Origin: Sphingomonas sp. AR_OL41
GTDB lineage: Bacteria > Pseudomonadota > Alphaproteobacteria > Sphingomonadales > Sphingomonadaceae
Assembly (NCBI RefSeq): GCF_029911635.1
Contig: NZ_JARYTI010000002.1
Span: 1-64,000, forward strand
Direction: 5' to 3'
DNA length: 64,000 nt
Part shown: piece after piece, positions 1 to 9,164 of the stretch
How the letters are laid out: the number at the start of each line of letters is the position of its first letter
Position numbering within the stretch: the first letter of the stretch is position 1
Notes under the pieces: model-generated
The model's database searches: none
What the model saw: the letters and a program-made list of their open reading frames with translations, nothing else
What the model was told of the DNA's origin: nothing
Translations under genes and position numbers: made by a program

Positions 1-2
1 CA

Positions 3-2057
3 CCCGCGCTGCCGATCGGCGATGCCGACGCCTCGTTGCTCGGCGCGGCGGGGCGTGCGGCGTGGCGCGACGGCATGGCGCGCGTTCCGCGGCTGGTCTC
101 GCGCGGCACGCCGCTGTCGGTCGAGGTGACGCGCGCCGGCGATGCCGAGGACATGCTGGTGTGGCGCTTCGGCGGCGCGCAGGGGCTCGACCTTGCCAGC
201 GATGTCGAGGGCATGATCGCCGGCGCGATCGGCGACCGGCTGGCGTCGGCGGGCATCATGACCGCGCTGATCGATTCCGACGGACGGGTCAGTGCCGCCA
301 ACCGCGTGCTGCGCGCGCGCGCGATGGGCCATGAAGAGGGCGCGATCACCGGGCGCGATTTCGCCCGTTTCCTGATCACCGATAGCCACGGCCAGGTGCG
401 CTTCGAGCGCGAGGGGCTGGGCGGCACGACGCTGCGCGTGCTGCAGATCCCCTTTCTCGAGGGCGACGGGGTGCCGATGCTGATCGCGCTGCTCGACGAG
501 GAGGAGAATGAGACCCCGGCGATCGGTGCGAGCATCACCGCGCATGTCCGCAGCCTCGTCTCGCTGATGCCGTTCGGCATGGCGCTGGTCGGCGACGACG
601 GGCGCTTCCTGCAAATGAACGACGCGTTCGTGCGCGCCGCGCAGGTCGATCCGGCATCCCCGCCGCTCTATCCCGGCGATCTGGTGGTGCGCGAGGACAA
701 GGCGGTGGTCGCCGATGCGATTCGCCGCTTTGCCGGCGGCGCAACGCATTCGACCGATCTCGCGGTGCGGCTGAAGGACCATCCCGACGAGCCGGTGGCG
801 ATGTCGATCGCCGGCGCGCGCGGGCTGGGCGAGGCGTCGGTGCTGCTCAGTCTGAAGGATAATAGCGAGGAAAGCCGGCTCAAGCGCGAGGTGGCGCAGG
901 CGACCAAGATGCAGGCGGTCGGCCAGCTCGCCGGCGGCGTGGCGCACGATTTCAACAACATCCTCACCGCGATCATCGGCCATTGCGACCTGATGCTGAT
1001 GCGCCATTCGCCCGGCGACAGCGATTATGACGACATCCAGCAGATCCGCGCCAATTCGAACCGCGCGGCAAGCCTGACGCGCCAGCTGCTGGCCTTTTCG
1101 CGTCAGCAGACGCTGCGGCCGCAGGTACTGCAGCTGCCCGACGTGATTTCCGAGGTGTCGAACCTGCTCAAGCGGCTGCTCGGCGAGACGGTGGCGCTGA
1201 CCGTCAAGCATGGCCGCAATCTCGGGCCGGTCCGCGCCGATCCCGGGCAGCTCGAACAGGTCGTCGTCAATCTCGCGGTCAATGCGCGCGACGCGATCCT
1301 CGCCAGGGAACCGCGCGGCGGCGGCAAGCTGTCGATCAACACCTTCGCGGTTGCCGCCGACGAGGTGCGCAGGATGGGGTCGGACATCATGCCGATCGCC
1401 GATTATATCGCGCTCGAGGTGGCCGATACCGGCGGCGGCATCCCGCCCGATATCCTGCCCAAGATCTTCGAGCCCTTTTTCACCACCAAGGAGGTCGGCA
1501 AGGGCACCGGCCTCGGGCTTTCGACGGTCTATGGCATCGTCAAGCAATCGGGCGGCTACATCTTCGCCGATTCGAAACTGGGGCAGGGGACGACCTTCAC
1601 CATCTATCTGCCGGTCCATAGTGCGCCGGCGCCGTCGCCGACCAAGGTCGTTACACCGATCAGGCGCGACGAGAAGCCGACCGACCTGTGGGGCTCGGGC
1701 ACGATCCTGCTGGTCGAGGACGAGGACATGGTCCGTGCCGTCGCCGAGCGGGCACTGAGCCGGCAGGGTTACACCGTGCTGACGGCAGAGCATGGCGAGG
1801 CGGCGCTCGAACTGCTCGCACGCTGCGAAAAGCCCGACCTGCTGATCTCCGATGTGGTGATGCCGCTGATGGACGGGCCGACGATGGTGCGACACGTCCG
1901 CGCGCGTTATCCCGACCTGCCGATCCTGTTCATGTCTGGCTATGCCGAGGAGCAGCTGCGCAAGTCGATCGACCTCGACAATGTCGCCTTCCTCGCCAAG
2001 CCCTTTTCGGTCCAGGAACTTGCCGAGGCGACGCAACGGGTGCTGGCCGCGAAATGA
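3..2057 (+). CDS. cckA: CckA-type hybrid sensor histidine kinase, 5' truncated by window
   Basis: The reading frame is open to the first base, so the true start and any membrane segments lie upstream. Visible in order are two PAS-like regions (around bases 230-480 and 530-860), a HisKA domain with the phospho-acceptor His in GGVAHDFNN (codon 945-947), an HATPase domain with [14 protein letters not shown], and a C-terminal receiver domain with its Asp in [13 protein letters not shown] (codon 1851-1853) and a Lys in FLAKPF. This PAS-PAS-kinase-receiver order with the HDFNN box is that of CckA, which phosphorylates CtrA and CpdR through ChpT in alphaproteobacterial cell-cycle control. The assignment to CckA rather than another hybrid kinase is by family resemblance. 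A receiver-only gene follows 37 bases downstream. Confidence 0.8.
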   Translation, partial: PALPIGDADASLLGAAGRAAWRDGMARVPRLVSRGTPLSVEVTRAGDAEDMLVWRFGGAQGLDLASDVEGMIAGAIGDRLASAGIMTALIDSDGRVSAANRVLRARAMGHEEGAITGRDFARFLITDSHGQVRFEREGLGGTTLRVLQIPFLEGDGVPMLIALLDEEENETPAIGASITAHVRSLVSLMPFGMALVGDDGRFLQMNDAFVRAAQVDPASPPLYPGDLVVREDKAVVADAIRRFAGGATHSTDLAVRLKDHPDEPVAMSIAGARGLGEASVLLSLKDNSEESRLKREVAQATKMQAVGQLAGGVAHDFNNILTAIIGHCDLMLMRHSPGDSDYDDIQQIRANSNRAASLTRQLLAFSRQQTLRPQVLQLPDVISEVSNLLKRLLGETVALTVKHGRNLGPVRADPGQLEQVVVNLAVNARDAILAREPRGGGKLSINTFAVAADEVRRMGSDIMPIADYIALEVADTGGGIPPDILPKIFEPFFTTKEVGKGTGLGLSTVYGIVKQSGGYIFADSKLGQGTTFTIYLPVHSAPAPSPTKVVTPIRRDEKPTDLWGSGTILLVEDEDMVRAVAERALSRQGYTVLTAEHGEAALELLARCEKPDLLISDVVMPLMDGPTMVRHVRARYPDLPILFMSGYAEEQLRKSIDLDNVAFLAKPFSVQELAEATQRVLAAK

Positions 2058-2094
2058 ACTGGCGGCGCGGTAAAGCCGCCGCTAGTGACGTTGC

Positions 2095-2448
2095 ATGAGT
2101 GGCCCGCAACGCATCCTCCTGGTCGAGGACGAACCCCTGATCGCGATGATGCTCGAGGACTTTCTCGAGGTTCTCGAAAAGACGCTCGCGGGAACTGCCG
2201 ATACGGTCGCCGCGGCGCTCGAACTGATCGCCGCCGGGGGGATCGACGCCGCGATCCTCGACGTCAATTTGCGCGGCGGCGAGCAGAGCTGGCCGATCGC
2301 CGACGCGCTGGCGGCACAGGGCATACCCTTCGTCTTTGCAACGGGCGGGACGCAGGACGGCTTGATCGAGGCGCACCGCGAGCGCCCGACGCTGGCCAAA
2401 CCCTTCACCATGGACGGTGTCGCCAGGGCGCTTGCCGCGCTCGCCTGA
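2095..2448 (+). CDS. Single-domain response regulator (receiver only)
   Basis: The 117-residue protein is a lone receiver domain with no output domain. It shows the acidic pair in LLVEDEP (residues 8-14), the phospho-acceptor Asp56 in AILDVNL, and the conserved Lys in LAKPF near residue 101. Proteins of this type act through protein-protein contact or phosphate shuttling. It lies 37 bases after the hybrid kinase on the same strand and may be co-transcribed with it. It does not look like CpdR or DivK in detail, and its partner kinase is unknown. Confidence 0.8.
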   Translation: MSGPQRILLVEDEPLIAMMLEDFLEVLEKTLAGTADTVAAALELIAAGGIDAAILDVNLRGGEQSWPIADALAAQGIPFVFATGGTQDGLIEAHRERPTLAKPFTMDGVARALAALA

Positions 2449-2459
2449 CCGGCACGACG

Positions 2460-3713
2460 TCAGCCGCTCGTCAGTTCCCATAACGCCGCGATCAGCCGGT
2501 CGACCTCACCCGCTTCATTGTAATGGCATAGCCCGACGCGCAGCAGCCCGCCCACATCCGCGAGGCCGAGCCGTGCGATCGGCTCGACCGCATAGAAATG
2601 CCCCGACCAGGCGTTGATCGCGTGGCGCGCAAGGTGCGCGGCGATCGCCGCCGGATCCTGACCCGCTAGCGTGAAGGCGAAGGTCGGGACGCGACCGTCC
2701 ATCGTCGGTGGGCCGTAGAGCCGCAAGCCCGGGACGGTGGCGAGGCCGGCGAGCAGTCGCTCGCCCAGTGTCCTTTCATAGCCGATGCACGCCGTCATCG
2801 CCGCCAGCAATGCGCTGCGGCGATCGTTCACACCGGGCGCGACCTCGCGGCCGAGCCATTCGAGATACTCGATCGTGCCGAGCACGCCGGACTGTCCTTC
2901 GAACGAGGGCGTGCCGGTTTCGAAGCGCACCGCCGGCGGTTGGTTGGCGGCGGGGCGAACTTTAAAGGCGGTGAGCGTGTCGAGCAGATCGGCGCGGCCC
3001 CACAGCACGCCCTGATGCGGCCCGAAGAATTTGTAAGGCGAGCAGGCAAGGAAATCGCAGCCTAGCGCGACGACATCGGTCGGCAGATGCGGCACCGATT
3101 GCACCGCATCGACGAAGATCAGCGCGGCGCTGTGTGCGCGCACGATGTCGATGATCGCGCGCAGATCGTTGATCGTGCCGAGCGCGTTGCTCGCCCCGCC
3201 GACCGCGACCAGCCGAGTACGCGCGCCGAGCAGGCCGGGAAGCTCGTCGAGCCGCAACGTGCCGCTGTCGGGATCGAGGTCGATCCAGCGCACGACGACG
3301 TCGCGATCGCGCGCCGCGAGCAGCCAGGGCGAGACATTGGCATCATGGTCGAGCCGGCTCAACACGATCTCGTCGCCCGCCTGCCACTGCAGCGCCAGCG
3401 CGCGCGACAGCGCGAAGGTGAGCGACGTCATATTCGGCCCAAAGGCGATCTCGCCCGGCTGGCCGCCGAGCAGATCGGCCATCGCGGCATGCGCCGCCGC
3501 GCTCACCGCATCGGTGTCGACCGAACTGGCGAAGCTGCCCCCGGCATTGGCGGTGCCGCTGCGCAGGTGCGCGACCATGCGATCGATGGCGTCGGTGCAG
3601 ATCTGCGTGCCGCCCGGCGCGTCGAAATAGACGCGCTGCCCGCCCGCGTCACACATTGCGAGGGCAGGAAAGCGCGCGCGGACGGCGTCGATCGGAAAGG
3701 GTTGTGACGTCAC
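2460..3713 (-). CDS. Cysteine desulfurase-like aminotransferase class V protein
   Basis: The 417-residue PLP enzyme is of the aminotransferase class V fold. The PLP-binding Lys228 sits in ACSPYKFFGPHQG, and Asp202 in FVDAVQSVPH is the usual pyridine-nitrogen contact. The sequence fits the cysteine desulfurase-like family (VC1184 type) better than true IscS or SufS. No iron-sulfur scaffold genes lie nearby, so a role in cluster assembly cannot be claimed. I chose the GTG at 3713 because it lies 7 bases after the upstream hydrolase stop; the frame extends further but into the neighbouring gene. It is likely co-transcribed with the dienelactone hydrolase. Confidence 0.8.
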   Translation of the reverse strand: MTSQPFPIDAVRARFPALAMCDAGGQRVYFDAPGGTQICTDAIDRMVAHLRSGTANAGGSFASSVDTDAVSAAAHAAMADLLGGQPGEIAFGPNMTSLTFALSRALALQWQAGDEIVLSRLDHDANVSPWLLAARDRDVVVRWIDLDPDSGTLRLDELPGLLGARTRLVAVGGASNALGTINDLRAIIDIVRAHSAALIFVDAVQSVPHLPTDVVALGCDFLACSPYKFFGPHQGVLWGRADLLDTLTAFKVRPAANQPPAVRFETGTPSFEGQSGVLGTIEYLEWLGREVAPGVNDRRSALLAAMTACIGYERTLGERLLAGLATVPGLRLYGPPTMDGRVPTFAFTLAGQDPAAIAAHLARHAINAWSGHFYAVEPIARLGLADVGGLLRVGLCHYNEAGEVDRLIAALWELTSG

Positions 3714-3720
3714 GTCGCGC

Positions 3721-4569
3721 CTACACGACGCCATTGGTGGCGAAATGTGCCAGCATCTTCGTCCAGCCATCCCGCGCGTCGGCCTCGTTGTAGCTGGCGC
3801 GATAATCGGCGTGAAAGCCGTGCTGCGCGTCGGGATAGACATGGATGCACGAACTGGTCTTGCCGGCGGCGGCGAGCGCCGCAATCATCGCGTCGCGATC
3901 CGCCGCGGGAATCCCCTGGTCGAGCCCGCCATAAAGGCCGAGTACGGGCGCCTTGAGCTCGGCAGCGCGCGCGATGAGCGGCTTGAGCTGGCCATACCAT
4001 GCCACCCCGGCGCGAATGTCCGGGTCAACCATCGCGCTGCGCCATACCACCGCGCCGCCCCAGCAAAAACCGGTGATCCCGATGCGCTTCGCATCGCCGA
4101 ACGGCCGGGTCTTGATCCAATCGGTGGTGGCGCGAACGTCGCCATCGACCTGTTCGACGCTGGCCTGCTGGACGATGGGGATGATCTGCTTGAAGTCGGT
4201 CATTGCCGGCAGGCTGACGCCCGAGCGATAGAAGAAATCGGGCGCGACCGCGACATAGCCGAGCTTCGCCAGCCGGCGGCAGATATCCTTGATATAGTCG
4301 TGGATGCCGAAAATCTCGTTGACCACGACGATTGTCGCGTGGCGCGCCTTGCCTTTCGGCCGCGCGACATAGGCCGGCAGCGGCTTGGCGGCACCATTTG
4401 GGATCAGCGCCTCTTCGATCACCAGATCGTCGACGGGGGTGAGGATCGGGGCGGCATCGGCGGCCACCGCGGCGAGCGCGTAACCGACGAAGAACATGCT
4501 CGCCGCGGTGCGCCGCGAGATGTGGAAGTCCTCGGCAAGGGCACCTTCGGGGCGGGTCAGCAGCGTCAT
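3721..4569 (-). CDS. Dienelactone hydrolase family protein, probable Tat export
   Basis: The 282-residue alpha/beta hydrolase has the dienelactone hydrolase triad Cys169 (GITGFCWGG), Asp217 (GGLDQGIP) and His250 (PDAQHGFH). The N-terminus carries ISRRTAASMFF followed by a hydrophobic stretch and ADAAP, which looks like a twin-arginine signal, so the enzyme probably acts in the periplasm. The ATG at 4569 is preferred over a GTG two codons earlier because AAGGAA lies six bases before it. The physiological substrate is unknown. The cysteine desulfurase-like gene follows 7 bases later. Confidence 0.85.
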   Translation of the reverse strand: MTLLTRPEGALAEDFHISRRTAASMFFVGYALAAVAADAAPILTPVDDLVIEEALIPNGAAKPLPAYVARPKGKARHATIVVVNEIFGIHDYIKDICRRLAKLGYVAVAPDFFYRSGVSLPAMTDFKQIIPIVQQASVEQVDGDVRATTDWIKTRPFGDAKRIGITGFCWGGAVVWRSAMVDPDIRAGVAWYGQLKPLIARAAELKAPVLGLYGGLDQGIPAADRDAMIAALAAAGKTSSCIHVYPDAQHGFHADYRASYNEADARDGWTKMLAHFATNGVV

Positions 4570-4605
4570 GGTCACTTCCTTGGCAAGGGGGCAGGGGCGT
4601 GTTGT

Positions 4606-5124
4606 TCAGGCGATCCGTTGCGGCATGGCGGCGGCATCTTCCTCGAGCGACGCGGCCGGAGCGACCGATTCCCACGGGAAGATAAACCAGTCCTTGGTGA
4701 TCGCGCGATCGATCGTCCGCGCAGCATAATCGACGCGCTGGCTCGAGCGAATATTGTCGAGCAGCGTGGCGAAGCGCACCCCATCGGGCGTCGCGCCTTC
4801 CGCGGCGAGGATCGCGCGCATCTTGCCGATCGTCGCGCCGCTGTCGTTGATGTCGTCGAGGAACAGCAGCCGCTCGCCGGCGCGGGTGCGCGCGGCGAGG
4901 CGGGCGAGCGGGGCGTCGGCGAAGTCGCTGACCTGGCTCGAATAGTCGACCGACAGCATCGGCATGCCGGTGGCGTGGCTGAGATACACTGCCGGTGCCA
5001 GCCCGCCGCGCCCGATGCCGATGATGAACGACGGCACCCAGTCGGCGTGCGGATCGAGCTGCGCGGCGAGCGTCATGACGTCGGCGACGAAAGCGTCGTG
5101 CGAGATCGGGGCGAACACCGGCAT
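4606..5124 (-). CDS. Purine-type phosphoribosyltransferase
   Basis: The 172-residue type I phosphoribosyltransferase has the PRPP-binding loop LLFLDDINDSGATI at residues 87-100 and the pyrophosphate-loop segment IIGIGRGGLAP near residue 35. It resembles bacterial xanthine/guanine or hypoxanthine phosphoribosyltransferases, which join a purine base to PRPP to give a nucleotide. The ATG at 5124 follows the stop of the upstream deaminase gene by one base (TGAGATG), so the two are translationally coupled. That pairing suggests it salvages the hypoxanthine made by the deaminase; this is inference. Confidence 0.8.
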   Translation of the reverse strand: MPVFAPISHDAFVADVMTLAAQLDPHADWVPSFIIGIGRGGLAPAVYLSHATGMPMLSVDYSSQVSDFADAPLARLAARTRAGERLLFLDDINDSGATIGKMRAILAAEGATPDGVRFATLLDNIRSSQRVDYAARTIDRAITKDWFIFPWESVAPAASLEEDAAAMPQRIA

Positions 5125-5125
5125 C

Positions 5126-6139
5126 TCAGTGCGCCGCCACATAGGCATCGAGCGTTGCAAGATGCGTCGCCACGGTTTCGTCTGGCAGGAACGAGCCGAG
5201 GAAGCTGTTGCGCGCCAGCGTGACGAGGTCGTCGCGGTCGAGCCCGCGGCCCGCCGCGGCGGCGCGATAATTGTCGGCGATATAGCCGCCGAAATAGGCC
5301 GGGTCGTCGGAATTGATCGTCGCGCGCAGGCCCGCCTTGAGCATGCGGTCGATCGGGTGATGCGCCATGTCGTCGACCACGCACAGCTTGAGGTTTGAGA
5401 GCGGGCAGACCGTCAGCGTCATCGCTTCGCGTGCCAGCCGGGCGGTTAGCACCGGATCCTCGAGGCTGCGATTGCCATGGTCGAGCCGGTCGATGGCGAG
5501 GATGTCGAGCGCCTGATGGACATAGTCGGCCGGGCCCTCCTCGCCGGCATGTGCGACGAGCTTCAGGCCCTTGGCGCGCGCCGCGGCAAAGACGCGGGCG
5601 AATTTCTCGGGTGGATGGCCAAGTTCGGACGAATCGAGCCCGACGCCGGCGATCTTGTCGAGCCACGGCTCTGCGGCAGCAAGCGTGACGAAGGCGGCGT
5701 CCTCGTCGAGATGGCGCAGGAAGCACATGATCAGCTGTACCGTCAGGCCATGCTTCGCCTCGGCCTCAGCCATGCCTGCGAGCAGCCCCTCGATCACCGT
5801 GGCAAAGGGAATGCCGCGATCGGTGTGGGTCTGGGGATCGAAGAAGATTTCGGCATGGACCACGCCGTCCGCCGCCGCGCGATCGAAATAAGCGGTGGCG
5901 AGGTCGCGGAAATCGTCCGCCGTCCGCAGCACGTTCGCGCCGGCATAATAGATATCGAGAAAATCCTGCAGGTTCGAGAAGCTGTAGGCGGCCCGCACTT
6001 CCTCGACGCTGGCAAAGGGTATCGTCACGCCGTTGCGCTGGGCGAGCGCAAACATCAGTTCCGGCTCGAGGCTGCCCTCGATATGGAGGTGGAGCTCGGC
6101 CTTGGGCAGGCCGGTGATGAAGGCGGAGAGATCGGTCAT
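5126..6139 (-). CDS. Adenosine/adenine deaminase family protein
   Basis: The 337-residue TIM-barrel amidohydrolase has all zinc and catalytic residues of the adenosine deaminase family: His17 and His19 (ELHLHIEGS), His197 and Glu200 (AHAGEEG), His221 (DHGNRS), and Asp278-Asp279 (NSDDPAYFGG). The segments FFDPQTHTDRGI and GLDSSELGHPP resemble the adenine deaminase (Aah1-like) branch more than adenosine deaminase, although automated annotation usually says adenosine deaminase. The product is hypoxanthine or inosine. The ATG at 6139 gives the family's normal N-terminus; the frame extends upstream only into the recA promoter region. A phosphoribosyltransferase follows after one base. Confidence 0.87.
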   Translation of the reverse strand: MTDLSAFITGLPKAELHLHIEGSLEPELMFALAQRNGVTIPFASVEEVRAAYSFSNLQDFLDIYYAGANVLRTADDFRDLATAYFDRAAADGVVHAEIFFDPQTHTDRGIPFATVIEGLLAGMAEAEAKHGLTVQLIMCFLRHLDEDAAFVTLAAAEPWLDKIAGVGLDSSELGHPPEKFARVFAAARAKGLKLVAHAGEEGPADYVHQALDILAIDRLDHGNRSLEDPVLTARLAREAMTLTVCPLSNLKLCVVDDMAHHPIDRMLKAGLRATINSDDPAYFGGYIADNYRAAAAGRGLDRDDLVTLARNSFLGSFLPDETVATHLATLDAYVAAH

Positions 6140-6208
6140 AGCGCGGTCATCGCCCGCGATGCGTGTCAGGGCAAGCACCGGTCGCGCGCCGTTCCAACAA
6201 ATTTTTGC

Positions 6209-6223
6209 GTTCCACTCTTGTTC
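6209..6223 (+). promoter_or_regulatory. Alphaproteobacterial SOS (LexA) box upstream of recA
   Basis: The direct repeat GTTC-N7-GTTC (halves 6209-6212 and 6220-6223) matches the known alphaproteobacterial LexA operator. A third GTTC is at 6191. The second half also forms an inverted repeat TTGTTC-N5-GAACAA (6218-6234). The site lies 78 bases before the recA start, in the divergent region shared with the deaminase gene. Confidence 0.8.
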
Positions 6224-6300
6224 TGTCGGAACAAACCAGATACGAAGCTTCCAACACGCATTGAATGCAGGTGGCATTCGGGCTAGCGGCGGAGGCGGTA

Positions 6301-7386
6301 ATGGCGGCATCACTGAAGGTCATCGGTAACGACATGGCAGTTTCCAACGATAAGGCGGCGAACGAGCGCGCCAAGGCACTCGACGCGGCACTCGCGCAAA
6401 TCGACCGGGCGTTCGGCAAGGGGTCGGCGATGCGGCTCGGCTCGAAGGAGACGATGCAGGTCGAGACGATCTCGACCGGTTCGCTCGGCCTCGACATCGC
6501 GCTCGGCGTCGGCGGCCTGCCGCGCGGCCGGGTGATCGAGATTTACGGCCCGGAAAGCTCGGGCAAGACGACGCTGGCGCTGCACGTCATCGCCGAGGCG
6601 CAAAAGGGCGGCGGCACGGCGGCGTTTGTCGATGCCGAGCATGCGCTCGACCCGGTCTATGCCAAGAAGCTCGGCGTCAATATCGACGAACTGATCGTGT
6701 CGCAGCCCGACACCGGCGAGCAGGCGCTCGAAATCGTCGACACGCTGGTGCGGTCGAACGCGATCGACGTGCTGGTGGTCGATTCGGTTGCGGCGTTGGT
6801 GCCGCGCGCCGAAATCGAGGGTGAGATGGGCGACAGCCATGTCGGCCTGCAGGCCCGGTTGATGTCGCAGTCCTTGCGCAAGCTGACCGGTTCGATCAGC
6901 CGCTCGCGCTGCATGGTGATCTTCATCAACCAGCTGCGCATGAAGATCGGCGTGATGTACGGCAACCCCGAGACCACGACCGGCGGCAACGCGCTGAAAT
7001 TCTACGCCTCGGTCCGCCTCGACATTCGCCGCACCGGCCAGATCAAGGATCGCGAGGAGATCGTCGGCAACACGACTCGCGTAAAGGTCGTCAAGAACAA
7101 GGTCGCGCCGCCGTTCAAGCAGGTCGAGTTCGACATCATGTACGGTCAGGGCGTGTCGAAGATCGGTGAGATTCTCGACCTCGGCGTCAAGGCCGGACTG
7201 GTCGAGAAGTCGGGCGCCTGGTTCTCGTACGACAGCGTGCGGATCGGTCAGGGTCGCGAGAACGCCAAGACCTTCCTCAAGGAAAATCCCGAAATGGCCG
7301 GCCGGCTTGAGGCGTCGATCCGTCGCCACACCGACCGTGTCGCCGAGGAAATGATGGCGGGCCCCGAGCCCGACGACGATATCTGA
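6301..7386 (+). CDS. recA: RecA recombinase
   Basis: The 361-residue protein is RecA, the DNA-dependent ATPase that forms filaments on single-stranded DNA for homologous recombination and triggers LexA self-cleavage. Walker A is GPESSGKT (residues 83-90), followed by a typical core ([34 protein letters not shown]) and an acidic C-terminus ending in EPDDDI. The ATG at 6301 is chosen because GGAGG lies at 6291-6295 and the N-terminus then matches the family; the frame extends upstream without ribosome-site support. The SOS box at 6209-6223 indicates DNA-damage induction. Confidence 0.97.
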   Translation: MAASLKVIGNDMAVSNDKAANERAKALDAALAQIDRAFGKGSAMRLGSKETMQVETISTGSLGLDIALGVGGLPRGRVIEIYGPESSGKTTLALHVIAEAQKGGGTAAFVDAEHALDPVYAKKLGVNIDELIVSQPDTGEQALEIVDTLVRSNAIDVLVVDSVAALVPRAEIEGEMGDSHVGLQARLMSQSLRKLTGSISRSRCMVIFINQLRMKIGVMYGNPETTTGGNALKFYASVRLDIRRTGQIKDREEIVGNTTRVKVVKNKVAPPFKQVEFDIMYGQGVSKIGEILDLGVKAGLVEKSGAWFSYDSVRIGQGRENAKTFLKENPEMAGRLEASIRRHTDRVAEEMMAGPEPDDDI

Positions 7387-7399
7387 TCGGCGGATCCGG

Positions 7400-7415
7400 C
7401 CCCGTCGTGACGGGG
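7400..7415 (+). terminator. Short hairpin just after recA
   Basis: CCCCGT (7400-7405), a CGTG loop, and ACGGGG (7410-7415) form a small stem 14 bases after the recA stop. No T-run follows, so it may stabilise the transcript end rather than terminate alone. Confidence 0.35.
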
Positions 7416-7492
7416 TCGGAACCAAAATGTCGATCGCGCATTTTGAATTCATCGATTTCAACTGGCGGTGTCGTATCCGTCGCAAAGCCCGG

Positions 7493-7525
7493 AAAGGCCC
7501 GCCCGCGTCGGCGGGCCTTTCATTT
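7493..7525 (+). terminator. Intrinsic terminator downstream of recA
   Basis: AAAGGCCCGCC (7493-7503) and GGCGGGCCTTT (7510-7520) form a perfect 11 bp stem with a six-base loop, followed by CATTTTAT. It is the best terminator candidate for recA. It lies 107 bases after the stop and before the next gene on the same strand. Confidence 0.75.
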
Positions 7526-7590
7526 TATGTCGGATCGTCTGCTTTCACCGCCTTGGCCGACCGGCTATACCTCCCGGCGGGGAGGGCGCG

Positions 7591-8058
7591 ATGACCGGGA
7601 CCGAAGACACCGAGCACCGCATCCGCGGCTTCATCGATCGCTTCACGCCTGAGATCGCGGCGCGCGCGTATGCCTGTCGCGCGGCAATCCGTGCCCGGCT
7701 GCCGACCGCCTTCGAGCTGGTCTATGACAACTACCAGGCCTTGGCGCTCGCTTTTGCGTCGAGCGAGCGGCAGAAGGATTGCGTCCTGTCGATCGCGGTC
7801 TATGCCAAGGTCGTCCGTTTGTTCTTCTATTATGGCGTCTCGCTGCCCGACCCCGAAGGGCGGTTGTCCGGATCGGGCAATCAGGTCCGTAGCCTGCTGC
7901 TTGCCGGCCCGGAAACATTGGCCGAACCGGCCGTCGAAGCGCTGATTGTCGCAGCCCTTTTGCAAGGAGAACGTCCGATGCCCGATCACGGCGCAGGCAT
8001 GAGCATCATCAAGTCGGTATCGGCCAACCAGCGGCCGCGCCGCCCGGCCGGCGCATGA
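7591..8058 (+). CDS. DUF1801-like hypothetical protein
   Basis: The 155-residue protein resembles the DUF1801 (YdhG-like) group. The middle segment FELVYDNYQALALAF, then VLSIAVYAKVVRLFFYYG and LSGSGNQVRSLLL, matches that family's pattern. No catalytic motif is recognisable and the function is unknown. The ATG at 7591 has GGAGGG at 7581-7586. The methyltransferase gene overlaps its end by 4 bases (ATGA), so the two are translationally coupled. Confidence 0.6.
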   Translation: MTGTEDTEHRIRGFIDRFTPEIAARAYACRAAIRARLPTAFELVYDNYQALALAFASSERQKDCVLSIAVYAKVVRLFFYYGVSLPDPEGRLSGSGNQVRSLLLAGPETLAEPAVEALIVAALLQGERPMPDHGAGMSIIKSVSANQRPRRPAGA

Positions 8059-8900
8059 CCGGCGCACATGACTGGAGCGGCGCGGTCGGCGACGTCTGGG
8101 CAGCCGAATGGCAGCGCACCGATCGCGGCTTTGCCGCCATGACACCGCACCTCGACGCCGCGATTCTCGCCGCCGCGCCCGTACGGGGCAACGCCATCGA
8201 TATCGGCTGCGGCGCCGGCGGCACCAGCCTCGCGCTCGCCAGGGCATGTCCGGAGCTGACGGTCACCGGCGTCGACCTCTCGCCCTCGTTGATCGACATT
8301 GCGCGGACGCGCGGCGCCGATTTGCCCAACCTGTCATTCCGCGTGGCCGATATCACGCTGGGTAACGCGCTGGACGACTCCGCCGACCTGCTGGTGTCGC
8401 GCCACGGGGTAATGTTCTTCGACGATCCCGTCGCCGGGCTGGCGGCCGTGCGGCGTGTCGCGCGGCCCGGGGCCGCGTTAATATTCTCCTGTTTCGACAG
8501 CGTGACACGCAACCGCTTCGCCGCCGATCCGCTCGCCACGGCAACCGGTCAGGAGCCCGTTCCGGCGACAAGCTATGCGCCCGGCCCGTTTGCTTTTGCC
8601 GACCCCGATTTCGTCGCGGAGACGCTCGCGGCGGCAGGCTGGGCCGATCTGCATCACCAGTCGGTTGCGTTTTCCTATCGGGTCGGGGCCGGCCCCGACC
8701 CGGTCGCCGATGCGGTCGATTTTTTCACCCGGATCGGGCCGGCGGCACCGTTGTTGCGTGCCGCTGCGCCGGAAGCCCGCACGGCGATGATCGCTCGACT
8801 GACCGACCTGGTGACACGACACCTGCACGATGGCGTGGTGGATTTTCCGGCGGCGGCATGGCTATGGTCGGCGCGGGCAGCCGAGAGCGTGATGACATGA
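8055..8900 (+). CDS. SAM-dependent class I methyltransferase
   Basis: The 281-residue protein has a Rossmann-fold methyltransferase core. Motif I is AIDIGCGAGG (near residue 50), with the acidic residue of motif II in TGVDLSPS and a motif IV-like DLLVSRHGVMFFDDP. The substrate cannot be told. It overlaps the preceding DUF1801-like gene by 4 bases. The last five residues (ESVMT) and the stop codon lie inside the left arm of the palindromic element at 8884-9152, so the element appears to have supplied the present C-terminus. Confidence 0.8.
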   Translation: MTGAHDWSGAVGDVWAAEWQRTDRGFAAMTPHLDAAILAAAPVRGNAIDIGCGAGGTSLALARACPELTVTGVDLSPSLIDIARTRGADLPNLSFRVADITLGNALDDSADLLVSRHGVMFFDDPVAGLAAVRRVARPGAALIFSCFDSVTRNRFAADPLATATGQEPVPATSYAPGPFAFADPDFVAETLAAAGWADLHHQSVAFSYRVGAGPDPVADAVDFFTRIGPAAPLLRAAAPEARTAMIARLTDLVTRHLHDGVVDFPAAAWLWSARAAESVMT

Positions 8901-9152
8901 CTTTGACCCACCGTGATTGCCTTGAGCCGTTCTTCGGCGAGGAGCGGCGCGCAGCGCGGGCTGGTAGCCCGTGCAAGGGCGGCGACGATGTCCGGCGGGC
9001 GGCTCAGGGCAACCGCGAAGCAGCGGGCGCCTTTTGGCGTGTGGCTGCGTCACTCGTCGGTCACGGGGGGACCGCCCCGCTCCCTCCTCGTTCCTTGCCA
9101 CACGCCAAAATCCGCTCCGTCACGGCGGGTCAAAGCCATGTCATCACGCTCT
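8884..9152. repeat. 269 bp nested-palindrome element, copy 1
   Basis: Terminal inverted repeats of 33 bases (8884-8916 and 9120-9152, two mismatches) enclose two further hairpins: 8917-8929 with 9000-9012 (one mismatch), and TTTTGGCGTGTGGC at 9032-9045 with its exact complement at 9097-9110. The 23 bases at 9103-9125, read on the minus strand, are identical to 14062-14084 in copy 2. There is no open reading frame of transposase type. It fills the space between the methyltransferase and the glutathione transferase. Confidence 0.75.
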
Positions 9153-9164
9153 AAGGAACCGGCC

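Noticed and set aside
3745..5223. A 492-residue plus-strand frame opposite the hydrolase and phosphoribosyltransferase genes
   Set aside because: It is the complement of genes with intact catalytic motifs, and its composition is typical of antisense frames in GC-rich DNA.
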